Shown: positions 6,514-12,461 of the stretch, piece by piece
Position numbering within the stretch: position 1 is the first letter of the stretch
Layout: each line of letters starts with the position of its first letter
DNA from: an uncultured Megasphaera sp.
Lineage (GTDB): Bacteria > Bacillota > Negativicutes > Veillonellales > Megasphaeraceae
Direction of reading: 5' to 3'
NCBI GenBank assembly: GCA_900554215.1
Contig: USGG01000058.1
Location: 1 to 12,461 of the forward strand
DNA: 12,461 nucleotides
Translations under genes and position numbers: made by a program
The notes under the pieces: generated by a model
Databases searched by the model: none
The model's input: the letters and a program-made list of their open reading frames with translations, nothing else
What the model was told of the DNA's origin: nothing

Positions 6514-7917
6514 ATGAACGAAATTGAATTGACACCGAAGCAAATTGTCGCAGAGCTGGATAAATACATCGTAGGCCAGAAGGAAGCGAAAAAATCCGTC
6601 GCCATCGCCCTGCGCAACCGCTGGCGCCGCAAGCGGCTGAACGAAGAAATGCAGGATGAAATTATTCCGAAAAATATCCTGCTCATCGGACCGACAGGCG
6701 TAGGCAAGACGGAAATTGCCCGCCGCCTGGCCCGGCTCGTCGGCGCTCCCTTCATCAAAGTCGAAGCGACGAAATATACGGAAGTCGGCTACGTAGGCCG
6801 CGACGTCGAACAGATCATCCGCGATCTCGTAGCCAACGCCATCCGCATGGTCCAGGAGCAGGAAAGCCTGCGCTATGAAGCCAAGGCCGAAGAAGAAGCC
6901 AATAAGCGCATCCTGCAGGTTTTCTGGCCGAAGAAGACGGCTATTAAAGAAAAGGCAGCCAATCCGATGGATATTTTCTTCTCCAGCGACGATACGTCTG
7001 ACGAAGAAGAGCAGCCGAAGCAGCTCGAAGAGCCGAAGTCGGACCGCCGGCAGAAGATGTACGAAGACATTTGCGCCCATAAGATGGACGACAGGGAAAT
7101 CGAAGTAGAGGTCCGCGAACAGGAACGGGCTATACAGGGCATCTTGACGGGCAATTCGACGGAAGAGCTGACCAGTAATTTCCAGGAAATGCTGGGCAGC
7201 ATCATGCCGAAAAAGAAGAAGAAAAAGAAGATGACCGTAGCCAAGGCCCGGGAAATCTTCAAGGATGAAGAGCTGGAAAAATGTCTCGACATGGACGTCA
7301 TCGTCGACAAGGCCATCGAGGCGACGGAACAGGCCGGCATCGTCTTTATCGACGAATTCGATAAGATTGCCGAAAAGAACCGCGGCGGCGGACCGGACGT
7401 ATCCCGCGAAGGGGTGCAGCGCGATATCCTGCCCATCGTCGAAGGGGCGACAGTCAATACGAAATACGGCCCCGTAAAGACGGATCATATCTTGTTTATC
7501 GCGGCTGGCGCTTTTCACGTATCGAAGCCCAGCGACCTCATCCCGGAACTGCAGGGCCGCTTTCCTATCCGCGTAGAGCTCCAGTCCCTGACGGTCGACG
7601 ATTTCCGCAAGATCCTGACCGAGCCGAATCAATCCCTCGTCAAGCAGTATACGTCCTTGTTGTCGACAGACGGCGTAGAACTGGAATTCACTGACGACGG
7701 CATCGACGCTATTGCTGAATACGCCCATCGCGTCAATTTGGAAACGGAAAACATCGGCGCCCGCCGTTTGCATACTATGCTGGAAAAAATCCTGGAGGAC
7801 GTCGCCTTTGAAGCGCCGGATGTGGACGAACACCATATTGTCGTCAACAGCGATTTCGTTGCCGGCAAGCTGAACGATGTTGTTCAGAACGTCGACCTGA
7901 GTCATTACATTTTATAA
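6514..7917 (+). CDS. hslU: ATP-dependent protease ATPase subunit HslU (ClpY)
   Basis: HslU is an AAA+ hexameric unfoldase that recognises substrates and threads them into HslV. It is 467 aa, the usual length. The Walker A motif is GPTGVGKT (59-66) and the pore loop is GYVG (92-95). An inserted I-domain (about 110-245) holds an acidic stretch around SDDTSDEEEQ and a seven-lysine run, K233-K239. Walker B is IVFIDEFDK with D280/E281, and LQGRFPIRVEL contains the probable arginine finger R349. The C-terminal domain carries LHTMLEKILEDVAFEAPD. The last residues, DLSHYIL, match the tail that docks into HslV pockets (DLSRFIL in E. coli). The start is ATG 6514 with AGAGGG 6 nt upstream. Its position right after hslV confirms the HslUV pair. 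In B. subtilis codY follows; here an rRNA methyltransferase does. Confidence 0.97.
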   Translation: MNEIELTPKQIVAELDKYIVGQKEAKKSVAIALRNRWRRKRLNEEMQDEIIPKNILLIGPTGVGKTEIARRLARLVGAPFIKVEATKYTEVGYVGRDVEQIIRDLVANAIRMVQEQESLRYEAKAEEEANKRILQVFWPKKTAIKEKAANPMDIFFSSDDTSDEEEQPKQLEEPKSDRRQKMYEDICAHKMDDREIEVEVREQERAIQGILTGNSTEELTSNFQEMLGSIMPKKKKKKKMTVAKAREIFKDEELEKCLDMDVIVDKAIEATEQAGIVFIDEFDKIAEKNRGGGPDVSREGVQRDILPIVEGATVNTKYGPVKTDHILFIAAGAFHVSKPSDLIPELQGRFPIRVELQSLTVDDFRKILTEPNQSLVKQYTSLLSTDGVELEFTDDGIDAIAEYAHRVNLETENIGARRLHTMLEKILEDVAFEAPDVDEHHIVVNSDFVAGKLNDVVQNVDLSHYIL

Positions 7918-7931
7918 AGGATTATAAAGGA
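7912..7931 (+). repeat. Perfect 10-bp tandem duplication across the hslU stop and the next Shine-Dalgarno
   Basis: TTATAAAGGA occurs twice back to back (7912-7921 and 7922-7931). The first copy contains the hslU stop codon TAA (7915-7917); the second supplies AAGGAG of the next gene, 6 nt before its GTG start. The duplication gives two AAAGGA elements ahead of that start. It is probably a slippage product, with a possible effect on translation of the downstream gene. Confidence 0.7.
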
Positions 7932-7938
7932 GATTCTA

Positions 7939-9162
7939 GTGAGACCGTACGCTAAACTATATATAACCCGGAAGGGGGAAATGGCTGCCCGCAGCGGCCA
8001 TCCCTGGGTTTACGGCGAGGAAGTTACCCGCGTAGACGGCGCGTATGCGACGGGCGATATCGTCGACGTCTACAGCCAGAAGGGCCGGTATTTGGGGACG
8101 GGCTTTGCCAACGACATATCGAAAATCCGCGTCCGCATCGTATCGGACAACGCCAACGACCGCTTCGACGACGCCTTTTGGCAGCGCCGCGTCAAGTATG
8201 CCCTCCAGTACCGTTATACCGTCATGGGGCCGGCTGATTTTTCCTGCTGCCGTCTGATTTTCGGCGACGCCGACCAAATGCCGGGCCTGACCGTCGATCG
8301 GTATAACGATATATTAGTTGCCCAGACCTTATGCTATGGCATGGATCAGGTAAAGCCGGTGATCTTCAAGGCCCTCGTCGACGAGTTGGCCGCCATGGGC
8401 GTATCCGTCCGCGGCATTTACGAGCGCAACGACGTCAAGGTGCGGGAGCTCGACGGCATGACCCAGTATAAGGGCTGGTATGAAGCCGACTTTCTGCCGC
8501 AGCCGGGCAGTCCCGTAACGACGATCAACGAGAACGGCGTCTTGTATGACGTAGACGTAGAAAACGGCCAGAAGACGGGGTTCTTCCTCGACCAGAAGTA
8601 CAATCGCCTGGCCGTGGCTAAAATCGCCGCCGGACGCCATGTGTTAGACTGCTTTACCCATACGGGTGCCTTTGCCCTCAATGCGGCGAAGGGCGGCGCT
8701 GCCTCCGTTACAGCTGTCGACGTATCGGAAGAAGCCGTCGCCATGACCAATGAAAACATCCGCCGCAACGGGCTGGAACAGATTGTGACGGCTAAACAGG
8801 CTAACGTGTTCGACTTGCTTACGGAAATGGCCGAGCAGAAATGCCGCGATTACGATTTTATCATCCTCGACCCGCCGGCTTTTACGAAGTCGGGCCATAC
8901 GGTGCACAACGCCATACGGGGATATAAGGAAATCAATCTGAAAGCCATGAAGCTCCTGCCGCGGGGCGGATACCTCGCCACGTGCTCGTGCTCCCACTTC
9001 ATGCGCGACGACCTGTTCCGCCGCATGCTCCGCGACGCGGCGAAGGATGCCGGCGTCCATCTGCGGCAGATTGAAGGCCGCCAGCAGTCGCCGGACCATC
9101 CGATTTTGTGGAACGTGCCGGAGACGGATTATCTCAAATTTTATTTGTTCCAGGTCGTATAA
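7939..9162 (+). CDS. rlmI: Class I SAM-dependent 23S rRNA methyltransferase, RlmI family
   Basis: The product resembles the RlmI (B. subtilis YwbD) family. E. coli RlmI makes 5-methylcytidine at position 1962 of 23S rRNA; the exact base here is inferred. It is 407 aa. An N-terminal PUA-like RNA-binding domain includes GHPWVYGEEV (20-29) and GRYLGTGFAN (49-58). A central region carries QKTGFFLDQK (211-220). The Rossmann methyltransferase fold shows SAM motif I DCFTHTGAF (237-245), an acidic end of strand 2 at D261, motif IV DPPAF (311-315) and TCSCSHFM (348-355). Translation starts at GTG 7939, supported by AAGGAG 6 nt upstream; no in-frame ATG lies nearby at the conserved N-terminus. It follows hslU by 21 nt and so belongs to the same transcript, in the place codY occupies in Bacillus. 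The family is secure; orthology to RlmI rather than a sister enzyme is likely but not proven. Confidence 0.87.
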   Translation: MRPYAKLYITRKGEMAARSGHPWVYGEEVTRVDGAYATGDIVDVYSQKGRYLGTGFANDISKIRVRIVSDNANDRFDDAFWQRRVKYALQYRYTVMGPADFSCCRLIFGDADQMPGLTVDRYNDILVAQTLCYGMDQVKPVIFKALVDELAAMGVSVRGIYERNDVKVRELDGMTQYKGWYEADFLPQPGSPVTTINENGVLYDVDVENGQKTGFFLDQKYNRLAVAKIAAGRHVLDCFTHTGAFALNAAKGGAASVTAVDVSEEAVAMTNENIRRNGLEQIVTAKQANVFDLLTEMAEQKCRDYDFIILDPPAFTKSGHTVHNAIRGYKEINLKAMKLLPRGGYLATCSCSHFMRDDLFRRMLRDAAKDAGVHLRQIEGRQQSPDHPILWNVPETDYLKFYLFQVV

Positions 9163-9224
9163 GCCTGCTTCATGATATACTGGCCTGATACCAGCTTTGC
9201 TTAGATAAAAGGGGGAAGATATAC

Positions 9225-10727
9225 ATGAAATTCAGAAGTACACGCTCCAATACCTGCGTAGCTCCGTCCTACGCCCTGCTTCACGGCCTTGCGCCGGACG
9301 GCGGCCTGTACGTGCCGGAAACCTTTCCGGAACAGGTGCTGCAGTACAAGGACTTAGCGGGAAAATCGTATCAGGAAATCGCCTCTGTCGTCTTGTCATA
9401 TTTCTTTACGAATTTTACGGACGAAGAACGCAATGCCATGATTGCCTCGGCCTATAACGAAACTACCTTCCGGGACGAACGCATTGTGCCCCTTCATTCC
9501 ATCGATACGGACGTCAGCATTTCCGAGCTGTTCCACGGCCGCACGCTGGCCTTCAAAGACTTGGCACTGTCCTTGTTCCCGTACTTGCTGACAGCGGCGA
9601 AGGCCCAGGAAAAGGAAGACCGGGATATACTGATTCTGACGGCGACGAGCGGCGATACGGGGAAAGCGGCTCTGGAAGGCTTCAAGGACGTGGCAGGCAC
9701 GAATATCATGGTCTTCTATCCCAGCGAAGGCGTCAGCCCTATGCAGAAGCAGCAGATGCAGAAGCAGGAAGGGAATAACGTCAACGTGTCGGCGATTTAC
9801 GGCAACTTCGACGACGCCCAGAGCTTCTTGAAGCGGGTTTTCGTCGACCCCGGCGTCAACGCTTACGCCAATGAAAAGGGCGTGCTGTTTTCCAGCGCCA
9901 ATTCCATCAATATCGGCCGTCTCTTCCCGCAGGTCGCCTATTACGTCTCGACGTACGTATCCCTCGTCGACAACGGCGCTATTTCCGAAGGGGAGGTCTT
10001 CGACGTCGTCGTGCCGACAGGCAACTTCGGCAACATCCTGGCCGGATACTTTGCCAAAAAGATGGGCGTTCCCATCGGCAAGCTGATTTGCGCTTCCAAT
10101 AAGAATAAGGTCCTGGCCGATTTCTTTGAAACGGGCGTGTACGATATGAACCGCCAGTTCTTTACGACAGACAGCCCGTCCATGGATATTCTCCTGTCCA
10201 GCAACTTCGAACGGTTCCTGTTTTATGTCGCCGGGCAGGATGCGGAAAAGGTTGCGCAGTGGGAAAAGGACTTGTCTGAAACGGGAAAAATGGCCGTATC
10301 GGCAGAAGAATTGGCCCAGCTCCGCCGGGAATTTGAAGGCGGCTGGATCGACGACGGCGAAACGGAAGCCGTCATCAACCACGTGTACAACGATTACGGA
10401 TATCTTTTGGACCCCCATACGGCCGTAGCCTACGGCGTATACATGAACCGCCGCAGACAGGGGCTGTGCGAAGGCCGCCATACCGTCGTCATGGCGACGG
10501 CACATCCCTATAAGTTCCCGCCAGTCATCTGCCAGGCGCTGGCCTTGCCTAAGCACAACGATGCCTTCGACGAGCTTTTTGAAATCGCCGACGTAACGGG
10601 CATGGCCCTGCCTAAGCCGCTGGCAGAACTGCGGAATAAGCCTGTCCGCTTCGGCAGCTCCATTGAGAAAGAAGATATGAAACAGGCCGTCCTCGCCTTC
10701 GTTGACGCGATTCACGGCCGGGCGTGA
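9225..10727 (+). CDS. thrC: Threonine synthase
   Basis: Threonine synthase is a PLP enzyme that converts O-phospho-L-homoserine to L-threonine in the last step of the pathway. The 500-aa product belongs to the long form with an N-terminal Thr_synth domain, starting MKFRSTRS. Motifs include HGLAPDGGLYVPE (20-32) and HGRTLAFKDLALSLF, with K111 as the PLP lysine. TATSGDTGKAALEGF (139-153) and VPTGNFGNILAGYFAKKMG, the phosphate-cradling loop, follow. The conserved C-terminal segment TAHPYKFPPVI is also present. The start is ATG 9225 with GGGGGAAG about 6 nt upstream. The 62-nt gap after rlmI is the largest in the plus-strand run and could hold a weak promoter, but I see no T-box or threonine attenuator in it. 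The hom and thrB genes are not adjacent. The next gene is an EamA-type transporter, a family that includes threonine/homoserine exporters. The identification is firm. Confidence 0.95.
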   Translation: MKFRSTRSNTCVAPSYALLHGLAPDGGLYVPETFPEQVLQYKDLAGKSYQEIASVVLSYFFTNFTDEERNAMIASAYNETTFRDERIVPLHSIDTDVSISELFHGRTLAFKDLALSLFPYLLTAAKAQEKEDRDILILTATSGDTGKAALEGFKDVAGTNIMVFYPSEGVSPMQKQQMQKQEGNNVNVSAIYGNFDDAQSFLKRVFVDPGVNAYANEKGVLFSSANSINIGRLFPQVAYYVSTYVSLVDNGAISEGEVFDVVVPTGNFGNILAGYFAKKMGVPIGKLICASNKNKVLADFFETGVYDMNRQFFTTDSPSMDILLSSNFERFLFYVAGQDAEKVAQWEKDLSETGKMAVSAEELAQLRREFEGGWIDDGETEAVINHVYNDYGYLLDPHTAVAYGVYMNRRRQGLCEGRHTVVMATAHPYKFPPVICQALALPKHNDAFDELFEIADVTGMALPKPLAELRNKPVRFGSSIEKEDMKQAVLAFVDAIHGRA

Positions 10728-10758
10728 GCCTTGATAGGGAAGAGGTAAGGGAAGTCGT

Positions 10759-11646
10759 ATGAGTAAAGGCGTCATTTACATGATATTGTCGTCGCTGGCG
10801 TTTAGCTTGCAAAATGTCATCGTTAAAGAATTGTCGTATACGATGAGTACAGGAGAAATATCGTTTTTCCGCGGCTTTTTGAGCGCCTTGCTCATTTTGG
10901 CGCTCATGAAGGCCCAGCATGTTCATTTTTCCAAGTACGACCGTCCGACGCTGTGGTTTCGCGGCGTCGTCGGCGGCGCGGGCATGATTTGCATTTTCTA
11001 TGCCCTGCGGGGCATGCCTCTGGCTGACGTGTCGATTTTATCCCAGCTGTCGGCGTTTTTCGTCATGATATTTGCGGCTGTCTTTTTAAAGGAAGTCATG
11101 CCCAGGGGAGCGGCTCTGCCCTTGGTAGTCATTGTCGTCGGGGCTTGTCTGGTCGTACGGCCGTGGAATTTTTCGTCGTTCAACGTATATTCCCTATTCG
11201 TGCTGGCTCAGGCTTTGTTTGCCGCTATGGCTTATACGACGATCAGCAAGCTGACCGGGTCAGGGCGGCATCATCAGTACGAAATCGTCTTTTATTTTCT
11301 CTTTTGCGCGGCCGTAGCCGGTGCGGTTCTCATGGGCTTTGATTTTCAGATGCCGAACGGCAGAGAATGGCTTTTGTATATTGCGTTAGGCATTATTACC
11401 GTCGTCGCCCAGATTTGGATGACTGACGCCTACGCTTACGGAAACCCTGTCGTCGTCAGCTTCGTAGCATATATTGCCGTTGTTTTCAATGCGTTGTGGG
11501 GATTTGTGTTCTTTGATGAAGTGCTGACAGTCATGACGATTATGGGCGGTATTTGTATTGTCGGAGGTTCCATGTATTTGACGAAATTAAAGCACGACCG
11601 GATTAGAAGCCGTACGATTGTGACCGTACGGGAACGTAAAGGATAA
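10759..11646 (+). CDS. EamA-domain (DMT superfamily) transporter
   Basis: This is an integral cytoplasmic-membrane protein of 295 aa with ten likely membrane segments in two EamA repeats. The first repeat runs from about 5 to 135, with segments near 5-23, 33-50, 66-84, 90-110 and 115-134. The second runs from about 143 to 276, with segments near 143-162, 174-194, 203-222, 230-251 and 256-275. Typical repeat ends are AAVFLKEVMP (106-115) and FVFFDEVLT (249-257). The C-terminus is basic and cytoplasmic (KLKHDRIRSR). The substrate cannot be read from the sequence; relatives export amino acids (RhtA), metabolites or nucleotide sugars. It follows thrC by 31 nt and precedes a VTT-domain gene by 3 nt. 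Position after thrC makes amino-acid export a reasonable but unproven guess. The start is ATG 10759 with an AAGGGAAG-like site upstream. Its T-rich codons reflect hydrophobic content rather than clear foreign origin. Confidence 0.88.
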   Translation: MSKGVIYMILSSLAFSLQNVIVKELSYTMSTGEISFFRGFLSALLILALMKAQHVHFSKYDRPTLWFRGVVGGAGMICIFYALRGMPLADVSILSQLSAFFVMIFAAVFLKEVMPRGAALPLVVIVVGACLVVRPWNFSSFNVYSLFVLAQALFAAMAYTTISKLTGSGRHHQYEIVFYFLFCAAVAGAVLMGFDFQMPNGREWLLYIALGIITVVAQIWMTDAYAYGNPVVVSFVAYIAVVFNALWGFVFFDEVLTVMTIMGGICIVGGSMYLTKLKHDRIRSRTIVTVRERKG

Positions 11647-11649
11647 GCT

Positions 11650-12378
11650 ATGAAACAAGCTGCTACCTTGTCGGAAACACATATAAAAATTATATTCTTT
11701 GCCCTGCTGATCGGCGTATTAGGCGGCATCCACCTGCTGATACCTGATTTTTACCGCACTGTATGGGAATTGTCCGTCAGCGGCAATTTAGACGGGACGA
11801 TTGAATACCTGCGCTCCTTCGGCGTGTGGGCCGTCGTCGTCAGCATGATCATCGACATCGTCATCAATATCGTCGGATTTCTGCCGTCTATCTTCATTTC
11901 GGCGGCTAACGGCGTCTTATTCGGCATCGCCGCCGGGACGGTCATTTCCTGGCTGGCCGAGACGATCGGCGTCGTCATCAGCTTCTTTTTCATGCGGACG
12001 CTGTTTCGCCATAAAGCCAAGGAGCTCATTGAAAAGAGCCGTATGCTCAGCAAGCTGGACGAATACAGCACGCTGAAATCCATGGCCGTCGCCAGAGCTC
12101 TGCCGTACTCGCCGAACGGGCTGATTACGGCCCTGGGGGCGCTGAGCAGCATCAGCTACCGCGATTATATACTGGGCACGCTGATCGGCAAGCTGCCTTC
12201 CGTTGCCGTGGAAGTCGTCGTCGGGCACGACGTCGTAATGCTGGAAGACAACGCCGGCCGCCTGACGGTCCTGATCGTCATCGTCGTCATCGTATACGGC
12301 GGCCTGTGGTATTGGAACCGCCGTCAAAAGGCCAAGAAAGTATTAGAACAATTGAAGAGAAATATGGAGAAGAAATAG
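11650..12378 (+). CDS. TVP38/TMEM64 family (VTT/SNARE-associated domain) membrane protein
   Basis: This 242-aa integral membrane protein belongs to the DedA-like VTT superfamily, whose members are linked to lipid scrambling or transport and membrane homeostasis. The role here is unknown. There is a membrane segment near residues 13-31. A VTT core follows with VWAVVVSMIIDIVINIVGFLPSIF split into segments near 59-83, then SAANGVLFGIAAGTVISWLAE (84-104) and VISFFFMRTLFR (109-120). The conserved loop ARALPYSPNGLIT (148-160), with its Arg and Pro residues, is followed by LGALSSISYRDYILGTLIGKLP (162-183). A final segment lies near 205-222 and precedes a lysine-rich cytoplasmic tail. Translation starts 3 nt after the EamA stop, with AAAGGA inside the end of that gene, so the two are translationally linked. 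A terminator 14 nt downstream shows it is the last gene of the run. Confidence 0.88.
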   Translation: MKQAATLSETHIKIIFFALLIGVLGGIHLLIPDFYRTVWELSVSGNLDGTIEYLRSFGVWAVVVSMIIDIVINIVGFLPSIFISAANGVLFGIAAGTVISWLAETIGVVISFFFMRTLFRHKAKELIEKSRMLSKLDEYSTLKSMAVARALPYSPNGLITALGALSSISYRDYILGTLIGKLPSVAVEVVVGHDVVMLEDNAGRLTVLIVIVVIVYGGLWYWNRRQKAKKVLEQLKRNMEKK

Positions 12379-12391
12379 TCCATTCCCAGTG

Positions 12392-12426
12392 AACCGCTTC
12401 CTGTCTGTCAGCAGGGGGCGGTTTGT
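12392..12426 (+). terminator. Hairpin terminator at the end of the topA-to-VTT gene run
   Basis: AACCGCTTCCTG (12392-12403) pairs with CAGGGGGCGGTT (12412-12423) over 12 bp, including two U-G pairs, around an 8-nt loop. A short T-rich tail (TTTGTT) follows. The strong stem and its position 14 nt after the last stop codon support rho-independent termination, although the U-tract is brief. The remaining bases to 12461 show no gene or other feature that I can support. Confidence 0.75.
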
Positions 12427-12461
12427 TACGTTAGGAACAAAGCGTATGCCTGTCGCATTGC

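Noticed and set aside
6493..7905. Minus-strand open frame (470 codons) spanning nearly all of hslU
   Set aside because: It mirrors hslU almost exactly and has no family motif or ribosome-binding site that I could justify. It is a codon-bias shadow of a certain gene.
9163..9224. Possible promoter (TATACT at 9176-9181) or terminator (CTGG/CCAG, 9180-9194) between rlmI and thrC
   Set aside because: No acceptable -35 lies 16-18 nt upstream of TATACT. The stem is only 4 bp with no proper T-run. A weak promoter is possible but not supported.
10701..10732. TTGACG at 10702-10707 as a -35 for the EamA gene
   Set aside because: Nothing resembling a -10 hexamer occurs 16-18 nt downstream, and the sequence lies inside the thrC coding region.
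9396..10775. Minus-strand open frame (459 codons) opposite thrC, and a 350-codon one opposite topA (3680-4732)
   Set aside because: Both are antisense to firmly identified enzymes, and their sequences are low in recognisable motifs.
1..12461. Mobile elements, CRISPR arrays, tRNA or rRNA genes, toxin-antitoxin or defence modules
   Set aside because: No transposase, integrase, spaced repeats, cloverleaf or defence-type domain was seen. All long stretches are accounted for by housekeeping or membrane genes.

Overview
The window reads as a stretch of bacterial core genome, moderately GC-rich, with G/C favoured at third codon positions. The conserved topA-trmFO-hslV-hslU order on the + strand is the Firmicutes arrangement (in Bacillus subtilis: topA, trmFO, codV/xerC, codW/hslV, codX/hslU, codY). 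Proteins such as HslV and HslU resemble the Bacillus versions closely, while codon use and GC are higher than in Bacillus. My best inference is an anaerobic Firmicute of the Negativicutes, Megasphaera/Veillonella-like. That assignment is from memory of gene order and sequence style, not from a search.

Layout. Bases 1-499 hold the 3' third of a class II fumarase (fumC). It is followed by a strong bidirectional terminator at 509-552 that separates it from a convergent minus-strand flavoprotein disulfide oxidoreductase (581-2092). Bases 2093-2359 are a divergent intergenic region. It has a clear minus-strand promoter for the oxidoreductase, a clear plus-strand promoter for topA, and several short direct and inverted repeats placed like operators. 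From 2360 onward every gene is on the + strand and tightly packed: topA, trmFO (overlap 11 nt), hslV (overlap 8 nt), hslU (25 nt gap), an RlmI-family rRNA methyltransferase (21 nt gap), thrC (62 nt gap), an EamA/DMT transporter (31 nt gap) and a TVP38/VTT membrane protein (3 nt gap). A hairpin terminator follows at 12392-12426. With no convincing internal promoter or terminator, the eight genes could be one long transcription unit. The rlmI-thrC gap is the likeliest place for a second promoter.

How the genes work together. The front of the cluster handles DNA supercoiling (TopA), folate-dependent tRNA T-loop methylation (TrmFO) and ATP-dependent proteolysis (HslV peptidase with HslU unfoldase). 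It continues with 23S rRNA methylation, then threonine biosynthesis and two integral membrane proteins. The xerC and codY genes that belong to the Bacillus version of the cluster are absent here.

The most notable points are these. A single-base frameshift in a C-run breaks trmFO into two frames. HslV has an N-terminal extension that leaves its catalytic N-terminal residue (Ser or Thr) open. TopA carries a lysine-rich leader before its Toprim domain. The topA/oxidoreductase intergenic region contains several operator-like repeats. The oxidoreductase has a C-terminus longer than the family norm, with its His-Glu dyad almost at the end. I saw no tRNA, rRNA, CRISPR array, insertion sequence, phage gene or defence-type system, and I do not claim a new system here.
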